A stretch of DNA of 19,230 nucleotides from DATLXU01 sp035575515 (GCA_035575515.1 DATLXU010000085.1:1-19230), one strand, 5' to 3'; shown: positions 7,206 to 15,784, numbered from the stretch's first letter. Program-made: numbers and translations. The notes: generated by a model from the sequence alone, not told the origin.

Positions 7206-7658
7206 CTACGGCAATCGCTCGAATGTGAACTCAACGTCCTGGTTGGCCGCAGGCTTGAGCGAGAGCTTGTTGCCGTCGAGCTTGAATATCCATTTGCTCG
7301 GCTTGCCCATTGACGCGGGGCTTGCCTGAACGACCTGATTGAGCGTGATCGTGTTGCCTTCAATCGTGAAATCGCCTGCTGTGGCGCGCAGTCCGTTGTA
7401 GGCGTCAATGATCTTCTTGTTGCGATCAGCTTCGGAATCGGCCTGGCTCCACATCTTTCGGTCAACGCCAGCCGATACGAAGGCGATATACTTGCCGTGA
7501 ACGACTATCATCCCTTTCTCTTGAGCTTCGGTCTGCTCCCCGCCCGGAAACTTAACCGACACAAATTTGTATGCGCCTTCTAGCTTCGGGTCCGATGCGA
7601 AGGCGATTGAGCCTATCGAAAGGATAATCGCAATCACAAGCATTGCTCTGAATTTCAT
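7206..7658 (-). CDS. Secreted lipocalin-like domain protein
   Basis: A 150-residue protein with a Sec signal peptide (MKFRAMLVIAII, cleaved near AFASD), followed by a domain of alternating beta-strand character. It opens LEGAYKFVSVKF and includes GMIVVHGKYIAFVSAG, GDFTIEGNTITLNQVV, WIFKLDGNKLSLKP and VEFTFERL. The pattern fits the small bacterial lipocalin-like barrel family, which is usually of unknown ligand. GGAGAG precedes the ATG. It may share a transcript with the BNR gene downstream, subject to the hairpins between them. The family match is from pattern recognition, not a search. Confidence 0.7.
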   Translation of the reverse strand: MKFRAMLVIAIILSIGSIAFASDPKLEGAYKFVSVKFPGGEQTEAQEKGMIVVHGKYIAFVSAGVDRKMWSQADSEADRNKKIIDAYNGLRATAGDFTIEGNTITLNQVVQASPASMGKPSKWIFKLDGNKLSLKPAANQDVEFTFERLP

Positions 7659-7813
7659 TTGAGTCTCTCCATTTCTTAGAAGGTTATGATGTGATGGCGG
7701 AAGTCCGCCCGATCTGAGTTGGCAATCATAGCTTCCCGCCTCGGCTCATTTCAAGCGAGAGTCGGTTGTGACCGGCTTTGCGCTCTTCGACGGGCTTGCG
7801 CTACTCTAAAGCA

Positions 7814-8230
7814 ATGAGCAATCAAGAAGCTGTGAGTCAGAGCGGCAAAGTAGCAATCATCGTTGACGATATGTTTTTCGCATCGAAGGTAACGAGCGCG
7901 GCAGAAGCGGCTGGTCGAAAGGTCGAACGCCTGCGCTCGCGCGAGCAGATTGAAAATTTGACGCCGCCCGATCTGCCGCAGCTTGTTATCATTGATTTGA
8001 ATTCTGATCGCATCAATCCGATTGAAGCAATCGAACTATTGAAATCGCAGCGTGAGCTTGAATCAATCCCAATCGTAGCTTTCGTCTCGCACGTTCAGAT
8101 TGAATTGATACGGCGCGCGCAAGCCGCAGGCTGCGACTTCGTCCTGCCACGCTCGGCCTTCACTCAGATGCTTGCTCAAATAGTCGCGGGCGACCTCTCA
8201 TCGCTTCGCCGCAACCAGGCGCGCGGTTAG
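7814..8230 (+). CDS. Stand-alone degenerate receiver-domain protein
   Basis: A 138-residue CheY-like fold from the ATG at 7814. The acidic pair is kept (VDD at 17-19) and the phosphoacceptor position is Asp61 in QLVIIDLNSD. Ser92 (AFVSH) stands at the Thr/Ser switch position. The conserved Lys is missing: the segment reads CDFVLPRSAF where YLxKPF is usual. It is therefore a pseudo-receiver or atypical receiver that may not switch normally. No output domain is present. An upstream in-frame start at 7778 is possible but has no better ribosome site. Neighbours give no kinase partner. Confidence 0.7.
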   Translation: MSNQEAVSQSGKVAIIVDDMFFASKVTSAAEAAGRKVERLRSREQIENLTPPDLPQLVIIDLNSDRINPIEAIELLKSQRELESIPIVAFVSHVQIELIRRAQAAGCDFVLPRSAFTQMLAQIVAGDLSSLRRNQARG

Positions 8231-8255
8231 CCGTGCGCCTCTTCACGTCCTTTTT
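8217..8255 (+). terminator. Hairpin overlapping the receiver stop codon, then T-run
   Basis: AGGCGCGCGG (8217-8226) pairs with CCGTGCGCCT (8231-8240), ten pairs including one G-U. The four-base loop TTAG contains the stop codon. A TTTTT run follows about ten bases later (8251-8255). That gap makes it a non-canonical terminator. Confidence 0.45.
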
Positions 8256-8444
8256 GAGTACGCGCGTGAAATATTAGAATACGACTCAAACAACTACTTC
8301 CCATAACCCGCGCCTCTTCGGCCTCGCCTAAAAAGTAGATTGCTTGGATTTAATTGCCGCCCGCCCGCTCGCCGATCATCGGCATGATGTTTGCAAATTC
8401 AGAAAGCGAGCTTGGACTAAAGTGATCGAGCGGGAGAGGTAGTT

Positions 8445-8594
8445 ATGTCGTTACTCTGGCAATTCTTAACCAACCACAGGCACTACTGGGGCGTGCCGCA
8501 CAGAATGAACGATCAGAGCAGAAGGGTAGTGATGACCTGCTACGGCTGTGGCAAGGTCAAAGAGGTTAAGGTTGATATATGCCCCAGCCTCTAA
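8445..8594 (+). CDS. 49-residue miniprotein with CxxC zinc-knuckle-like motif
   Basis: A short ORF from ATG 8445 to TAA 8592-8594, preceded by GGGAGAGG five bases upstream, which is the best ribosome site in this gap. The product begins MSLLWQFLTNHRHYWGVPHR and continues with MTCYGCGKVKEVKVDICPSL. Cys32, Cys35 and Cys46 form CxxC plus a third Cys, with several histidines earlier, suggesting a small zinc ribbon or redox element. I do not recognise a family. A strong inverted repeat begins at its stop codon. Length is too small for statistical support, so expression is inferred from the ribosome site and terminator. Confidence 0.55.
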   Translation: MSLLWQFLTNHRHYWGVPHRMNDQSRRVVMTCYGCGKVKEVKVDICPSL

Positions 8595-8656
8595 TAACTC
8601 GAAGCCCTGACCCGTAAGCCCCCGCTTGTTGCGCGTGGGTCAGGGCTTGGGTTATT
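8593..8656. terminator. Strong bidirectional terminator hairpin
   Basis: AAGCCCTGACCC (8602-8613) is perfectly complementary to GGGTCAGGGCTT (8637-8648). Outside a small internal bulge, AATAAC (8593-8598) pairs with GTTATT (8651-8656). It lies between the miniprotein stop and the convergent hydrolase stop at 8667. There is no long T-run, so it may work through stem strength. Confidence 0.65.
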
Positions 8657-8666
8657 AGGCTCGAAT

Positions 8667-9521
8667 TCAATCCGCAGCGCTTGACTTCACGTTCGCCGCC
8701 GTGACCACCCCGTAAAATTCGGGTCTTCGATCCTTCAAGCGATCTATCTCGTAAGAGCCAGCAACGTTGACGATTCGATTATTGTTCGCCGCTTGAAGGT
8801 CTAGCTCTGCAAAGAGGATCTCTTGGTTTTCTTTGCCTGCCTCAAAGAGCGTGTCGCCGTTGAAGTCAACGACCTTCGATCTTCCGATGAACTCCCACCC
8901 GCGCTCAGTGCCGACCCGATCAACCGCAGCGAAGTTAACGTGGTTCTCCATCGCGCGCGAGTTGATGACGAAATCAGCCGTGCGCCGCGCGCCGTGCGGC
9001 CAGTTCGTCGGCAGCACAATCAATTCCGCGCCCATCAGCTTCAACGCGCGAGCCGATTCAGGAAAGCTCGCGTCGTAGCAGATGTTGACGCCGATCCTTC
9101 CGAAAGGAAGATTGATAACCTCGAAAGGTTTGTCGCCCGGCGTGACAAAGCGATCAAGCCCAATGAATGGGATGTGAACTTTGCGATAGCAACCAACCAC
9201 GCCGTCAGGCCCGACCACCATCGCTGCGTTGTAATAAGCCGCCCCCTCTTTTTCGATGAACCCGGCAACTACAAACGCGCCCGTCTCGCGGCAGGCTTCG
9301 GCGATTGCCGCAGAAGATGGGCCGTCAATCGCTTCTGCGTGCGGCGCGGCTTCTTCGAGCGAATCGAAGCAGTACCCGGTCAACGCGCATTCTGGAAAGA
9401 TGACAAGCTCGGCGTCACGGCGAGCGGCAGCTTTTATTTGTTCGATGATCTTCGCGCGATTAGCTGTGATGTTGCCGATTTCAACATCAATTTGCGCGCA
9501 GGCTATTTTTGTTTTGCTCAT
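8667..9521 (-). CDS. Carbon-nitrogen hydrolase (nitrilase superfamily amidase)
   Basis: A 284-residue cytoplasmic amidohydrolase with the complete nitrilase-superfamily triad: Glu44 in VIFPECALTGY, Lys114 in CYRKVHIPF and Cys148 in GVNICYDASFPE. Length and motif spacing match single-domain amidases such as N-carbamoyl or omega-amidase types; the substrate cannot be read from sequence. GAGGGA sits upstream of the ATG at 9521. It follows the secreted-protein gene at 9543-10154 by only 21 bp, so the two probably form an operon that ends at the hairpin at 8593-8656. Confidence 0.9.
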   Translation of the reverse strand: MSKTKIACAQIDVEIGNITANRAKIIEQIKAAARRDAELVIFPECALTGYCFDSLEEAAPHAEAIDGPSSAAIAEACRETGAFVVAGFIEKEGAAYYNAAMVVGPDGVVGCYRKVHIPFIGLDRFVTPGDKPFEVINLPFGRIGVNICYDASFPESARALKLMGAELIVLPTNWPHGARRTADFVINSRAMENHVNFAAVDRVGTERGWEFIGRSKVVDFNGDTLFEAGKENQEILFAELDLQAANNNRIVNVAGSYEIDRLKDRRPEFYGVVTAANVKSSAAD

Positions 9522-9542
9522 GTCTTAATCCCTCTTTCGATT

Positions 9543-10154
9543 CTAATTCTTTCTCGCCGTCAGCTTGAAGGAGTCTAAGAATCTGCTAACGGTCGCTTCA
9601 TAGAGCTTGACGCTTTCAGGAGAAGCCGCCTGCTCTTTGTTTGTTACCATCATCAGAATGTAAAGCCGCAGGCCCGCAAGATAGACTCTGGCTTTGATGA
9701 GCGCATTGGCTCCCTCGATTGTCAGCGCGCGGCCCGGTATGCCCTTGAGCGAAATCTCTGCTTCGGCAATCAGCTTGCCGTTGGCTATTGCAAGCGCGCC
9801 GTCGCGCCCGCCGTCAAGTATCTTTTTCACGCCGCTCGCATCATCAGGCACTTCAGGGAAATCAACGTAGGCGATGAAGTACGAAGCCAAGCCTGTTTGC
9901 AGCGCGTAGGTGAAATAGTCGAGCGGCCCGGCTGTCGTGTTGATTTTTTGCGACTGCTGCGCGGGCGTTCCCGGCAATAAAACTGAAAAAAAGCCTTCCT
10001 GCGATGAGAACTCTTTCCACGCTTTTGGATTTGACTCGATGGGTGAATCAGCGGGCGCTTGCTCCGACTTTGGTTTGGTCTCTTGAGCTAAGGGCAACTG
10101 CGCGCTCGCCGCAAAGAGAATCAATGATAACGCGAGTCGGACAAAATAATTCAA
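9543..10154 (-). CDS. Secreted protein of unknown function
   Basis: A 203-residue protein beginning at TTG (10152-10154), six bases after AGAAGG; no better ATG is near the signal peptide. Residues 1-23 are a signal peptide (LILFAASAQLPLAQ), followed by a Lys/Glu/Pro-rich linker and a domain starting WKEFSSQEGFFSVLLPGTP. The last phrase recalls small periplasmic proteins with a hydrophobic FxVxxPG strand. Later strands are LDYFTYALQTGLASYFIAYV, GIPGRALTIEG and AGLRLYILMMV. I do not recognise a characterised family. It lies just downstream of the tRNA-Sec gene on the same strand, with 30 bp between them. Confidence 0.75.
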   Translation of the reverse strand: MNYFVRLALSLILFAASAQLPLAQETKPKSEQAPADSPIESNPKAWKEFSSQEGFFSVLLPGTPAQQSQKINTTAGPLDYFTYALQTGLASYFIAYVDFPEVPDDASGVKKILDGGRDGALAIANGKLIAEAEISLKGIPGRALTIEGANALIKARVYLAGLRLYILMMVTNKEQAASPESVKLYEATVSRFLDSFKLTARKN

Positions 10155-10184
10155 CGGTTACCTTCTTTCTGTGGGGGCCAGAGT

Positions 10185-10282
10185 TGGCGGAGGCGTGTGG
10201 GAATCGAACCCACCCAGGCCGCCTCTCGGCGACCCGCAACGGGTTTGAAGCCCGCGAGAACCACCAGGCCCCCTGCGCCTCC
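10185..10282 (-). tRNA. selC: tRNA-Sec, anticodon UCA
   Basis: A 98-nt tRNA with an encoded 3' GCCA. The 5' strand GGAGGCGC pairs with ACGCCTCC over seven positions; the eighth, expected for bacterial tRNA-Sec, is C opposite A. The D-arm has the extended six-pair stem and four-base loop (TGGT) typical of tRNA-Sec. The anticodon arm is GCGGG-CTTCAAA-CCCGT, giving UCA. A long variable arm has an eight-pair stem (GGGTCGCC with GGCGGCCT, GAGA loop), and the T-arm is GTGGG-TTCGATT-CCCAC. The length, long variable arm and UCA anticodon together distinguish it from tRNA-Ser and suppressor tRNAs. No selA, selB or selD is within the window. Confidence 0.95.
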
Positions 10283-10295
10283 GTTGCTTTTCAAA

Positions 10296-10323
10296 CTTAT
10301 CAGCTTGATTGATGGCAACGCAA
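10296..10323 (-). promoter_or_regulatory. Possible promoter of the tRNA-Sec gene
   Basis: On the minus strand TTGCGT (10318-10323) and GATAAG (10296-10301) are separated by 16 bp, and the second lies 13 bp before the tRNA 5' end. The boxes are partial sigma-70 matches. Confidence 0.35.
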
Positions 10324-10329
10324 GACATG

Positions 10330-10740
10330 CTAACCTCGCGGTTTGGACTTGACAGCCACCCTTTTCATGAATCTTTCAATCTCTACGGGCGCGCGAACGT
10401 GCGTGCCTTCGCCAATCTTTTCAAATCCATCGTGCGCTTCAACTGCAAACGTCACTGTGTTGTTATCAACTGCGATGACTTCGGCCTTAACCGTGACTGT
10501 AGCTCCGACGGGAGTTGCTGCAAGGTGTCGAACGTTTACGACAACGCCTACTGAAACCCACCCTTCGGGAAGATACGGCATGATTGCTTCGCCCGCAGCC
10601 GACTCCATGTGGTAAATCATTATCGGCGTGCCATAGACTTCGGGCATGCCCTCAACATGAAATGCGACGGTCATCTCGTGCGTCACTTCAATTGATTTCG
10701 TGAAAGATGTTCCAATGGGGACGTTCGCAGCCGGTTTCAT
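10330..10740 (-). CDS. Hotdog-fold thioesterase family protein (FlK-like)
   Basis: A 136-residue cytoplasmic hotdog-fold protein. Landmarks are the opening PIGTSFTKSIEVTHEMTVAF, VYGTPIMIYHMESAAGEAI, GWVSVGVVVNVRHLAATPVG, VTVKAEVIAVDNNTVTFAVE and HDGFEKIGEGTHVRAPVEIE. These match the single-domain thioesterase group related to fluoroacetyl-CoA thioesterase; Thr, Glu and His residues in the expected catalytic segments are present (GTPIMIYHME, NVRHL). The physiological acyl-CoA is unknown. GAGGTG precedes the ATG by five bases. It is divergent from lpxC, with about 240 bp shared upstream region. Confidence 0.82.
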   Translation of the reverse strand: MKPAANVPIGTSFTKSIEVTHEMTVAFHVEGMPEVYGTPIMIYHMESAAGEAIMPYLPEGWVSVGVVVNVRHLAATPVGATVTVKAEVIAVDNNTVTFAVEAHDGFEKIGEGTHVRAPVEIERFMKRVAVKSKPRG

Positions 10741-10831
10741 TTATTCACCTCAGAGGAAATTTGAAAATCAGAAAGGCTCATTCTAGCCTGCCGCCATCGA
10801 AAAGGCCATGTGACAACTGGCAACACTGCTG

Positions 10832-10862
10832 TTGCTCGCGCGCAACACTTGATGCTTATAAT
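10832..10862 (+). promoter_or_regulatory. Possible promoter upstream of lpxC
   Basis: A perfect TATAAT lies at 10857-10862, with TTGCTC at 10832-10837 and a 19-bp spacer. This would give a leader of roughly 110 nt before the TTG start at 10982. The -35 box is weak and spacing long. Confidence 0.3.
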
Positions 10863-10981
10863 AGATTCGCGGCCCGCGCTTTTTATGAAAAATTCGATGT
10901 TATAGTGTGCGAGGCTTGCTGGCACGTCCATTGCCAAGAGACGATTCACACTCACGATCTCATTGGAGAGGGGAATTCTGT

Positions 10982-11857
<876 letters not shown>

Positions 11858-11874
11858 AGATCAAGAAATGGTTT

Positions 11875-12357
11875 CTACAGATGACCGGTTTGCGGTTCCT
11901 CGACCGCGTCAACTTTATCAATCTTCCACACGCCGCTTTCTTTCTTCAAAGTGACTCGCAGCTTATGATCAGGGTCCGACGGGTTGCCGAAGCTCACCAC
12001 TAGCTTTGCAATGTTAGGCTGCATCACGACGCTTGAGATGTTTATGTCCTTGTCCCAGTTCTCGCCCCAATCCTGAGCGTTAAGGAAGTAATCATAATCG
12101 AGCGGGTCATCGCCAGTGGTCACTTTGGTCAGCCACGCAATTAACCGAGCAGTCGCGTATTTGCTCACGAAGGTCTTTTTCTTGAAAGGCTCTTCGTTCT
12201 TATTGAGTGTCTGTATGTACCACTGATAAAACTCGCGCACCACTGTTTCAGGCGAAGCTGTTTGCGGCGGTGCGGGTTTCTGAAATGCAGACGCTTGCGT
12301 GACAGCGAAACAGCACATCAACAGAAATATAATCAAGCGGGAATAAGAGAGTTTCAT
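11875..12357 (-). CDS. Secreted DUF3828-type protein
   Basis: A 160-residue protein from ATG 12357 with a Sec signal peptide (SRLIIFLLMCCFAVTQASAF). The mature part reads ETVVREFYQWYIQTLNKNEE, FVSKYATARLIAWL, DDPLDYDYFLNAQDWGENW, then NIAKLVVSFGNPSDPDHKL and VTLKKESGVWKIDKVD. The FYxWY opening, the DxDYFLxAQDW segment and the closing VWKIDKV strand are typical of DUF3828, an NTF2-like family of periplasmic or lipoprotein proteins of unknown role. It converges on lpxC, with 17 bp between the stop codons. Confidence 0.78.
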   Translation of the reverse strand: MKLSYSRLIIFLLMCCFAVTQASAFQKPAPPQTASPETVVREFYQWYIQTLNKNEEPFKKKTFVSKYATARLIAWLTKVTTGDDPLDYDYFLNAQDWGENWDKDINISSVVMQPNIAKLVVSFGNPSDPDHKLRVTLKKESGVWKIDKVDAVEEPQTGHL

Positions 12358-12605
12358 AATGGTTTCCTTTGGCGGTTGAACATTGAAATCCTTCGAGGAT
12401 GCCTTAGCTTCAAACGGCGGAATTATCTGTTTGCGCAAGCGCGTTGTCAATCTTGCGCGACCCTCGAAATATTCTATTCAGCCTCATCCGTCGTATGCTA
12501 ACATCTGCTTTCAAGCGACGGCTCAGGCGATTGTGGGTAAACCGGTGAACTCGATTGCGTGTGTGGAGCAATATCTTCGTTGTGCGCCACACAGACTGAG
12601 AGCGA

Positions 12606-13865
12606 ATGGATAAATTTAGAATCAAGGGCGGGCGGCCACTTTCGGGCCGCGTTCGCATAAGCGGCGCAAAGAACTCTGCGCTGCCCTGCATGGCTGCGGC
12701 GCTTCTGACCGCAGACACAGTCACGCTGCACAACGTCCCTTATGTCCGAGACATCATCACGATGCGGCGGCTGCTCGAAGACTTAGGCTCACACGTCCTT
12801 ATGCCTGAATTGAGGACTTTGAAAATCTCCGCCAACAGGATTGAAACGCGCGAAGCGCCTTACGAGCTTGTCAAGACGATGCGCGCTTCTGTGCTCGCGC
12901 TCGGCCCGCTCGTCGCTCGATTCGGCGAGGCTGTAGTTTCGCTTCCCGGCGGCTGCGCCATCGGGCAGCGACCGATTGACCTTCACCTTACGGCGCTCGA
13001 AAAACTCGGCGCGACCGTAAGCCTCGAAGGCGGAAACGTCGTCGCGCGAGCCGCCCGACTTCAGGGCCGCGAGATTTATTTCGATAAAGTTACGGTCACG
13101 GGAACTGAAAACGTTATGATGGCCGCCGCGCTCGCAGACGGCGTGACCATTTTGAACAACGCGGCGCGCGAGCCAGAGATAGTTGACCTGTCGGAATTGC
13201 TCAGCAAGATGGGTGCGCAGATTCAAGGCGCGGGCACGAGCACCATTCGCATCGAAGGCGTAAAAGAGCTTGGCGGCGCAGAGCACACCATTATCCCTGA
13301 TCGAATAGAAGCAGGCACGTTCGTCGCGGCTGCGGCTATAACGGGCGGCGAGCTTGAGATAGTTCAATGCAACCCGCAGCACCTGACCGCAGTGTTGGAT
13401 AAATTCTGCGAGACGGGCGTTCAAATCGAACAACCCAACGCTTTCTCGCTTCGCGTGCGCTCGGCAGAGCGAATACATCCGAGCGACGTGACAACTCTGC
13501 CTTATCCCGGATTCCCGACAGACATGCAGGCGCAGTACATGGCGCTGATGACGCAGGCGGCGGGAATTTCAGTCATCACCGAGACCATATTCGAGAATCG
13601 CTTTATGCACGCGGCTGAGTTGATGAGAATGGGCGCGCACATTCGGCTCAACGGGAGGCAGGCCGTTGTTGAAGGCAATGTAGGATTGATGGGCGCGCGA
13701 ATTCAGGCGTCAGACCTGAGGGCAAGCGCATCGCTCGTGCTTGCGGGCCTTGCGGCAAGCGGCGAGACGATAATTGATCGCGTCTATCACATTGATCGCG
13801 GCTACGAGAAGATCGAAGAGAAGCTTCGCTCGGTGGGCGGTGAGATTGAAAGATTTCGTGATTAG
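12606..13865 (+). CDS. murA: UDP-N-acetylglucosamine 1-carboxyvinyltransferase
   Basis: MurA transfers enolpyruvate from PEP to UDP-GlcNAc, the first committed step of peptidoglycan synthesis, in the cytoplasm. The 419-residue product has the standard length. Lys22 and Asn23 lie in SGAKNSALP, and the catalytic and fosfomycin-target Cys117 lies in LPGGCAIGQRPIDLHL. LPYPGFPTDMQAQYMAL and IFENRFMHAAELMRMGA are also present, and the C-terminus RGYEKIEEKLRSVGG is normal. GAGAG precedes the ATG. A weak promoter candidate is TTGTCA at 12444 with AATATT at 12468. It shares strand and pathway logic with lpxC, but the opposing DUF3828 gene lies between them, so it is probably transcribed separately. 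Confidence 0.97.
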   Translation: MDKFRIKGGRPLSGRVRISGAKNSALPCMAAALLTADTVTLHNVPYVRDIITMRRLLEDLGSHVLMPELRTLKISANRIETREAPYELVKTMRASVLALGPLVARFGEAVVSLPGGCAIGQRPIDLHLTALEKLGATVSLEGGNVVARAARLQGREIYFDKVTVTGTENVMMAAALADGVTILNNAAREPEIVDLSELLSKMGAQIQGAGTSTIRIEGVKELGGAEHTIIPDRIEAGTFVAAAAITGGELEIVQCNPQHLTAVLDKFCETGVQIEQPNAFSLRVRSAERIHPSDVTTLPYPGFPTDMQAQYMALMTQAAGISVITETIFENRFMHAAELMRMGAHIRLNGRQAVVEGNVGLMGARIQASDLRASASLVLAGLAASGETIIDRVYHIDRGYEKIEEKLRSVGGEIERFRD

Positions 13866-13942
13866 TCCTTTATCATTTGTCATTTGCTGATGGCGGCAAG
13901 TCGCTCGGCGCTGAATTAATGCAAATGACAAATGACAAAGGA
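13866..13942. repeat. Long hairpin repeat downstream of murA
   Basis: Arms 13866-13887 and 13921-13942 are complementary over 22 bp apart from one G-T pair. The arms contain repeated ATTTGTCATTTG and CAAATGACAAATGACAAAG units. The loop is 33 nt. It begins one base after the murA stop codon, so it may terminate that transcript, and the unit type looks like a dispersed palindromic repeat. Confidence 0.75.
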
Positions 13943-13958
13943 CCGATGACATTTAAGT

Positions 13959-13988
13959 TTGACTCCGTTGCGATGCTTGTTTGATAAT
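13959..13988 (+). promoter_or_regulatory. Sigma-70-type promoter for the HIT gene
   Basis: TTGACT (13959-13964) and GATAAT (13983-13988) are each five-of-six matches with 18-bp spacing. They lie just before the HIT start codon, giving a very short leader. Confidence 0.5.
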
Positions 13989-14003
13989 GACTGAGAGACG
14001 AGT

Positions 14004-14366
14004 ATGGAAACCATGTCGGAACAAAGTTGCTTATTCTGTAGCATAGCCGCAAAGGACACACCGGCTGAGATCGTTTACCAAGACGAGCAGTTGGTTGCAA
14101 TCAAAGATATCAATCCCCAAGCGCCTGTGCACGTGCTGTTGATCCCGCGCGAGCACAATCTTGAGTCATTGAATGACGCATCGAAGCTCGACCTTTCGCT
14201 GCTGGGTCATCTGCTCTACACCGCTGCAAAGGTCGCCAATCAATTGGAGATTGCCGAGAGCGGGTATCGTGTAGTCATCAACACGGGCGACGCAGCGGGC
14301 CAGAGTGTTGCCCACCTTCATGTTCATATTTTGGGCGGGCGCGACCTCAAATGGCCACCCGGTTGA
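14004..14366 (+). CDS. HIT family (HINT-type) nucleotide hydrolase
   Basis: A 120-residue histidine-triad protein. The triad HLHVH (His104, His106, His108) lies in SVAHLHVHILGGR. Earlier landmarks are the CLFCSIAAKDTPAEIVYQDE opening, AIKDINPQAPVHVLLIPREH and GYRVVINTGDAAGQS. The ending KWPPG is the usual C-terminus of bacterial HINT proteins, which hydrolyse nucleoside phosphoramidates and related AMP conjugates in the cytoplasm. Two ATGs nine bases apart (14004 and 14013) are possible starts; the first has GAGAG upstream, while the promoter position leaves little leader for it. It converges on the permease, with 20 bp between the stop codons. Confidence 0.92.
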   Translation: METMSEQSCLFCSIAAKDTPAEIVYQDEQLVAIKDINPQAPVHVLLIPREHNLESLNDASKLDLSLLGHLLYTAAKVANQLEIAESGYRVVINTGDAAGQSVAHLHVHILGGRDLKWPPG

Positions 14367-14386
14367 TCTGCGCGAATCGAAACGGA

Positions 14387-15784
14387 TTATTGGGATGGGG
14401 CTTCGGTCCCATCCGCTAGTGCACGCCGCTTCCAAAAAGCAAAGCCAATCGCTATCCACACAGCCAGCGCAATCCATTCATAAAGCCTGAAGCTGCCGGG
14501 AATCACGGGCACAATCTTCATCAGTATCAGCATCGCTGCAATAACGGCTCCGCACGCGGCGACTATGCGTGAGCGCGAAGTCGCGACATTGCCCGCGCCA
14601 TAGCAAAACGAAAGGCAGGTTGCAAGCCAGCCCGTAGCCGACGCGAGCGAGCCTACATCAGAGATAGGAACAAGAGCGGCTTGCCCTAACAATGATGCAA
14701 TCGCCGTGACGATGCCGACAAACAGAATGGCGGTCTTCGGCGTGCGATAGTTTTCGTGCAGTTCGGCCAGCCGCGCGTCGAGCAAGTTCCTACGACCCAT
14801 CGCAAACAACAACCGCGTCGAAGTAAGGAAATTCCCGTTGAAGATTTTCAACAGCGAGAAGAGCACGGCGAGCATAATGACTTGAACGAGCAGACGCGAG
14901 CCGAACGCGCGCTCAAACGCCACTGCGGTTGCGAATCGTTCATTTACTAGCGAAGGCCAGGGTTGAAGCAATGAGACGACTGCGATGATTGTGACATAAA
15001 AGAAAATGCCAGCGCCGAGTGCGAGAAAAATCACGCGCGTGAAATGCTGCGGCTCGAAATCCGTTGCGGCTTCTTCAGAGCATTTTGGCGCGGTCTCGAA
15101 TCCCGTCATGAAGTAAGGCACGATTTGAAGCACCATCAATGTCGAAAGCAGCGCGCCCGCCATGCCGCGCTCGTCTGCAAACGGCGGCTGAAGGTTTGAC
15201 GAGTCGCCGCGAAAGAGTCCGAGTGTCGCAAAGACCGCGAAGATTGCCAGCAGCCCGAACGTCGTCCAGTTCTGAAACGTCGCGCTGACGCGAATGCCGC
15301 GATAATTAATCGCCACGATAATGGCTGTGAGAATCAATCCTGCGATGACGTGGGGAAGATAAACCGCGTAGCCGCCGACGCGATACAACTCCGATGAGTT
15401 CATCTGTGGAAGGATGTATGAAGCGACGCGCCCAACTGCTACGGCTTCATAAGGGCAGACGATCAGGTAAGCAAGCGTCATCATCCATCCGGTTGCGAAG
15501 CTCGTGCGATTTGAGAAGACCGCTGCGGTGTATGCTACTTCGCTTCCGGCATCGGGCATCACGGCTGTAAGGCGACCATAAACGAATCCGATTGGAAAAA
15601 GCGCGAGGCCGCCAATCATGAATCCAAGCATCGCGCCGACTGCGCCGCCACGCGCGAGCCAGTCATCAATCACGAGCATCCAGCCCACGCCGACCATTGA
15701 ACCGAACGCGAGCGTGAAGTATTCTTTTGCCCGCAGCGCGCGGCGCAAGGCAGGCGCGGAGACTTTAGTTGTTTCTGTCGTCAT
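14387..15784 (-). CDS. APC superfamily amino acid permease
   Basis: A 465-residue inner-membrane transporter with about twelve hydrophobic helices. The first helix region LAFGSMVGVGWMLVIDDW has the glycine-rich unwound segment typical of the amino acid-polyamine-organocation superfamily. Other family segments are YTAAVFSNRTSFATGWMMTL, YFMTGFETAPKCSEEA (helix 6 region) and FNGNFLTSTRLLFAMGR (helix 8). The substrate is probably an amino acid or polyamine but is not readable. AGGTGAG lies about ten bases before the ATG. Divergent from the sensor kinase locus. Confidence 0.9.
   Translation of the reverse strand: MTTETTKVSAPALRRALRAKEYFTLAFGSMVGVGWMLVIDDWLARGGAVGAMLGFMIGGLALFPIGFVYGRLTAVMPDAGSEVAYTAAVFSNRTSFATGWMMTLAYLIVCPYEAVAVGRVASYILPQMNSSELYRVGGYAVYLPHVIAGLILTAIIVAINYRGIRVSATFQNWTTFGLLAIFAVFATLGLFRGDSSNLQPPFADERGMAGALLSTLMVLQIVPYFMTGFETAPKCSEEAATDFEPQHFTRVIFLALGAGIFFYVTIIAVVSLLQPWPSLVNERFATAVAFERAFGSRLLVQVIMLAVLFSLLKIFNGNFLTSTRLLFAMGRRNLLDARLAELHENYRTPKTAILFVGIVTAIASLLGQAALVPISDVGSLASATGWLATCLSFCYGAGNVATSRSRIVAACGAVIAAMLILMKIVPVIPGSFRLYEWIALAVWIAIGFAFWKRRALADGTEAPSQ

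Noticed and set aside
8823..9578. 251-codon open frame opposite the nitrilase gene
   Set aside because: The minus-strand frame has a full catalytic triad; the plus-strand product is Arg-rich with no recognisable domain.
10907..10981. Upstream extension of lpxC to the GTG at 10907
   Set aside because: The extra residues match nothing in LpxC, and the strong GGAGAGGGG site points to the TTG at 10982.
12789..13478. 229-codon open frame opposite murA
   Set aside because: MurA is unambiguous here and the antisense product shows no domain pattern.
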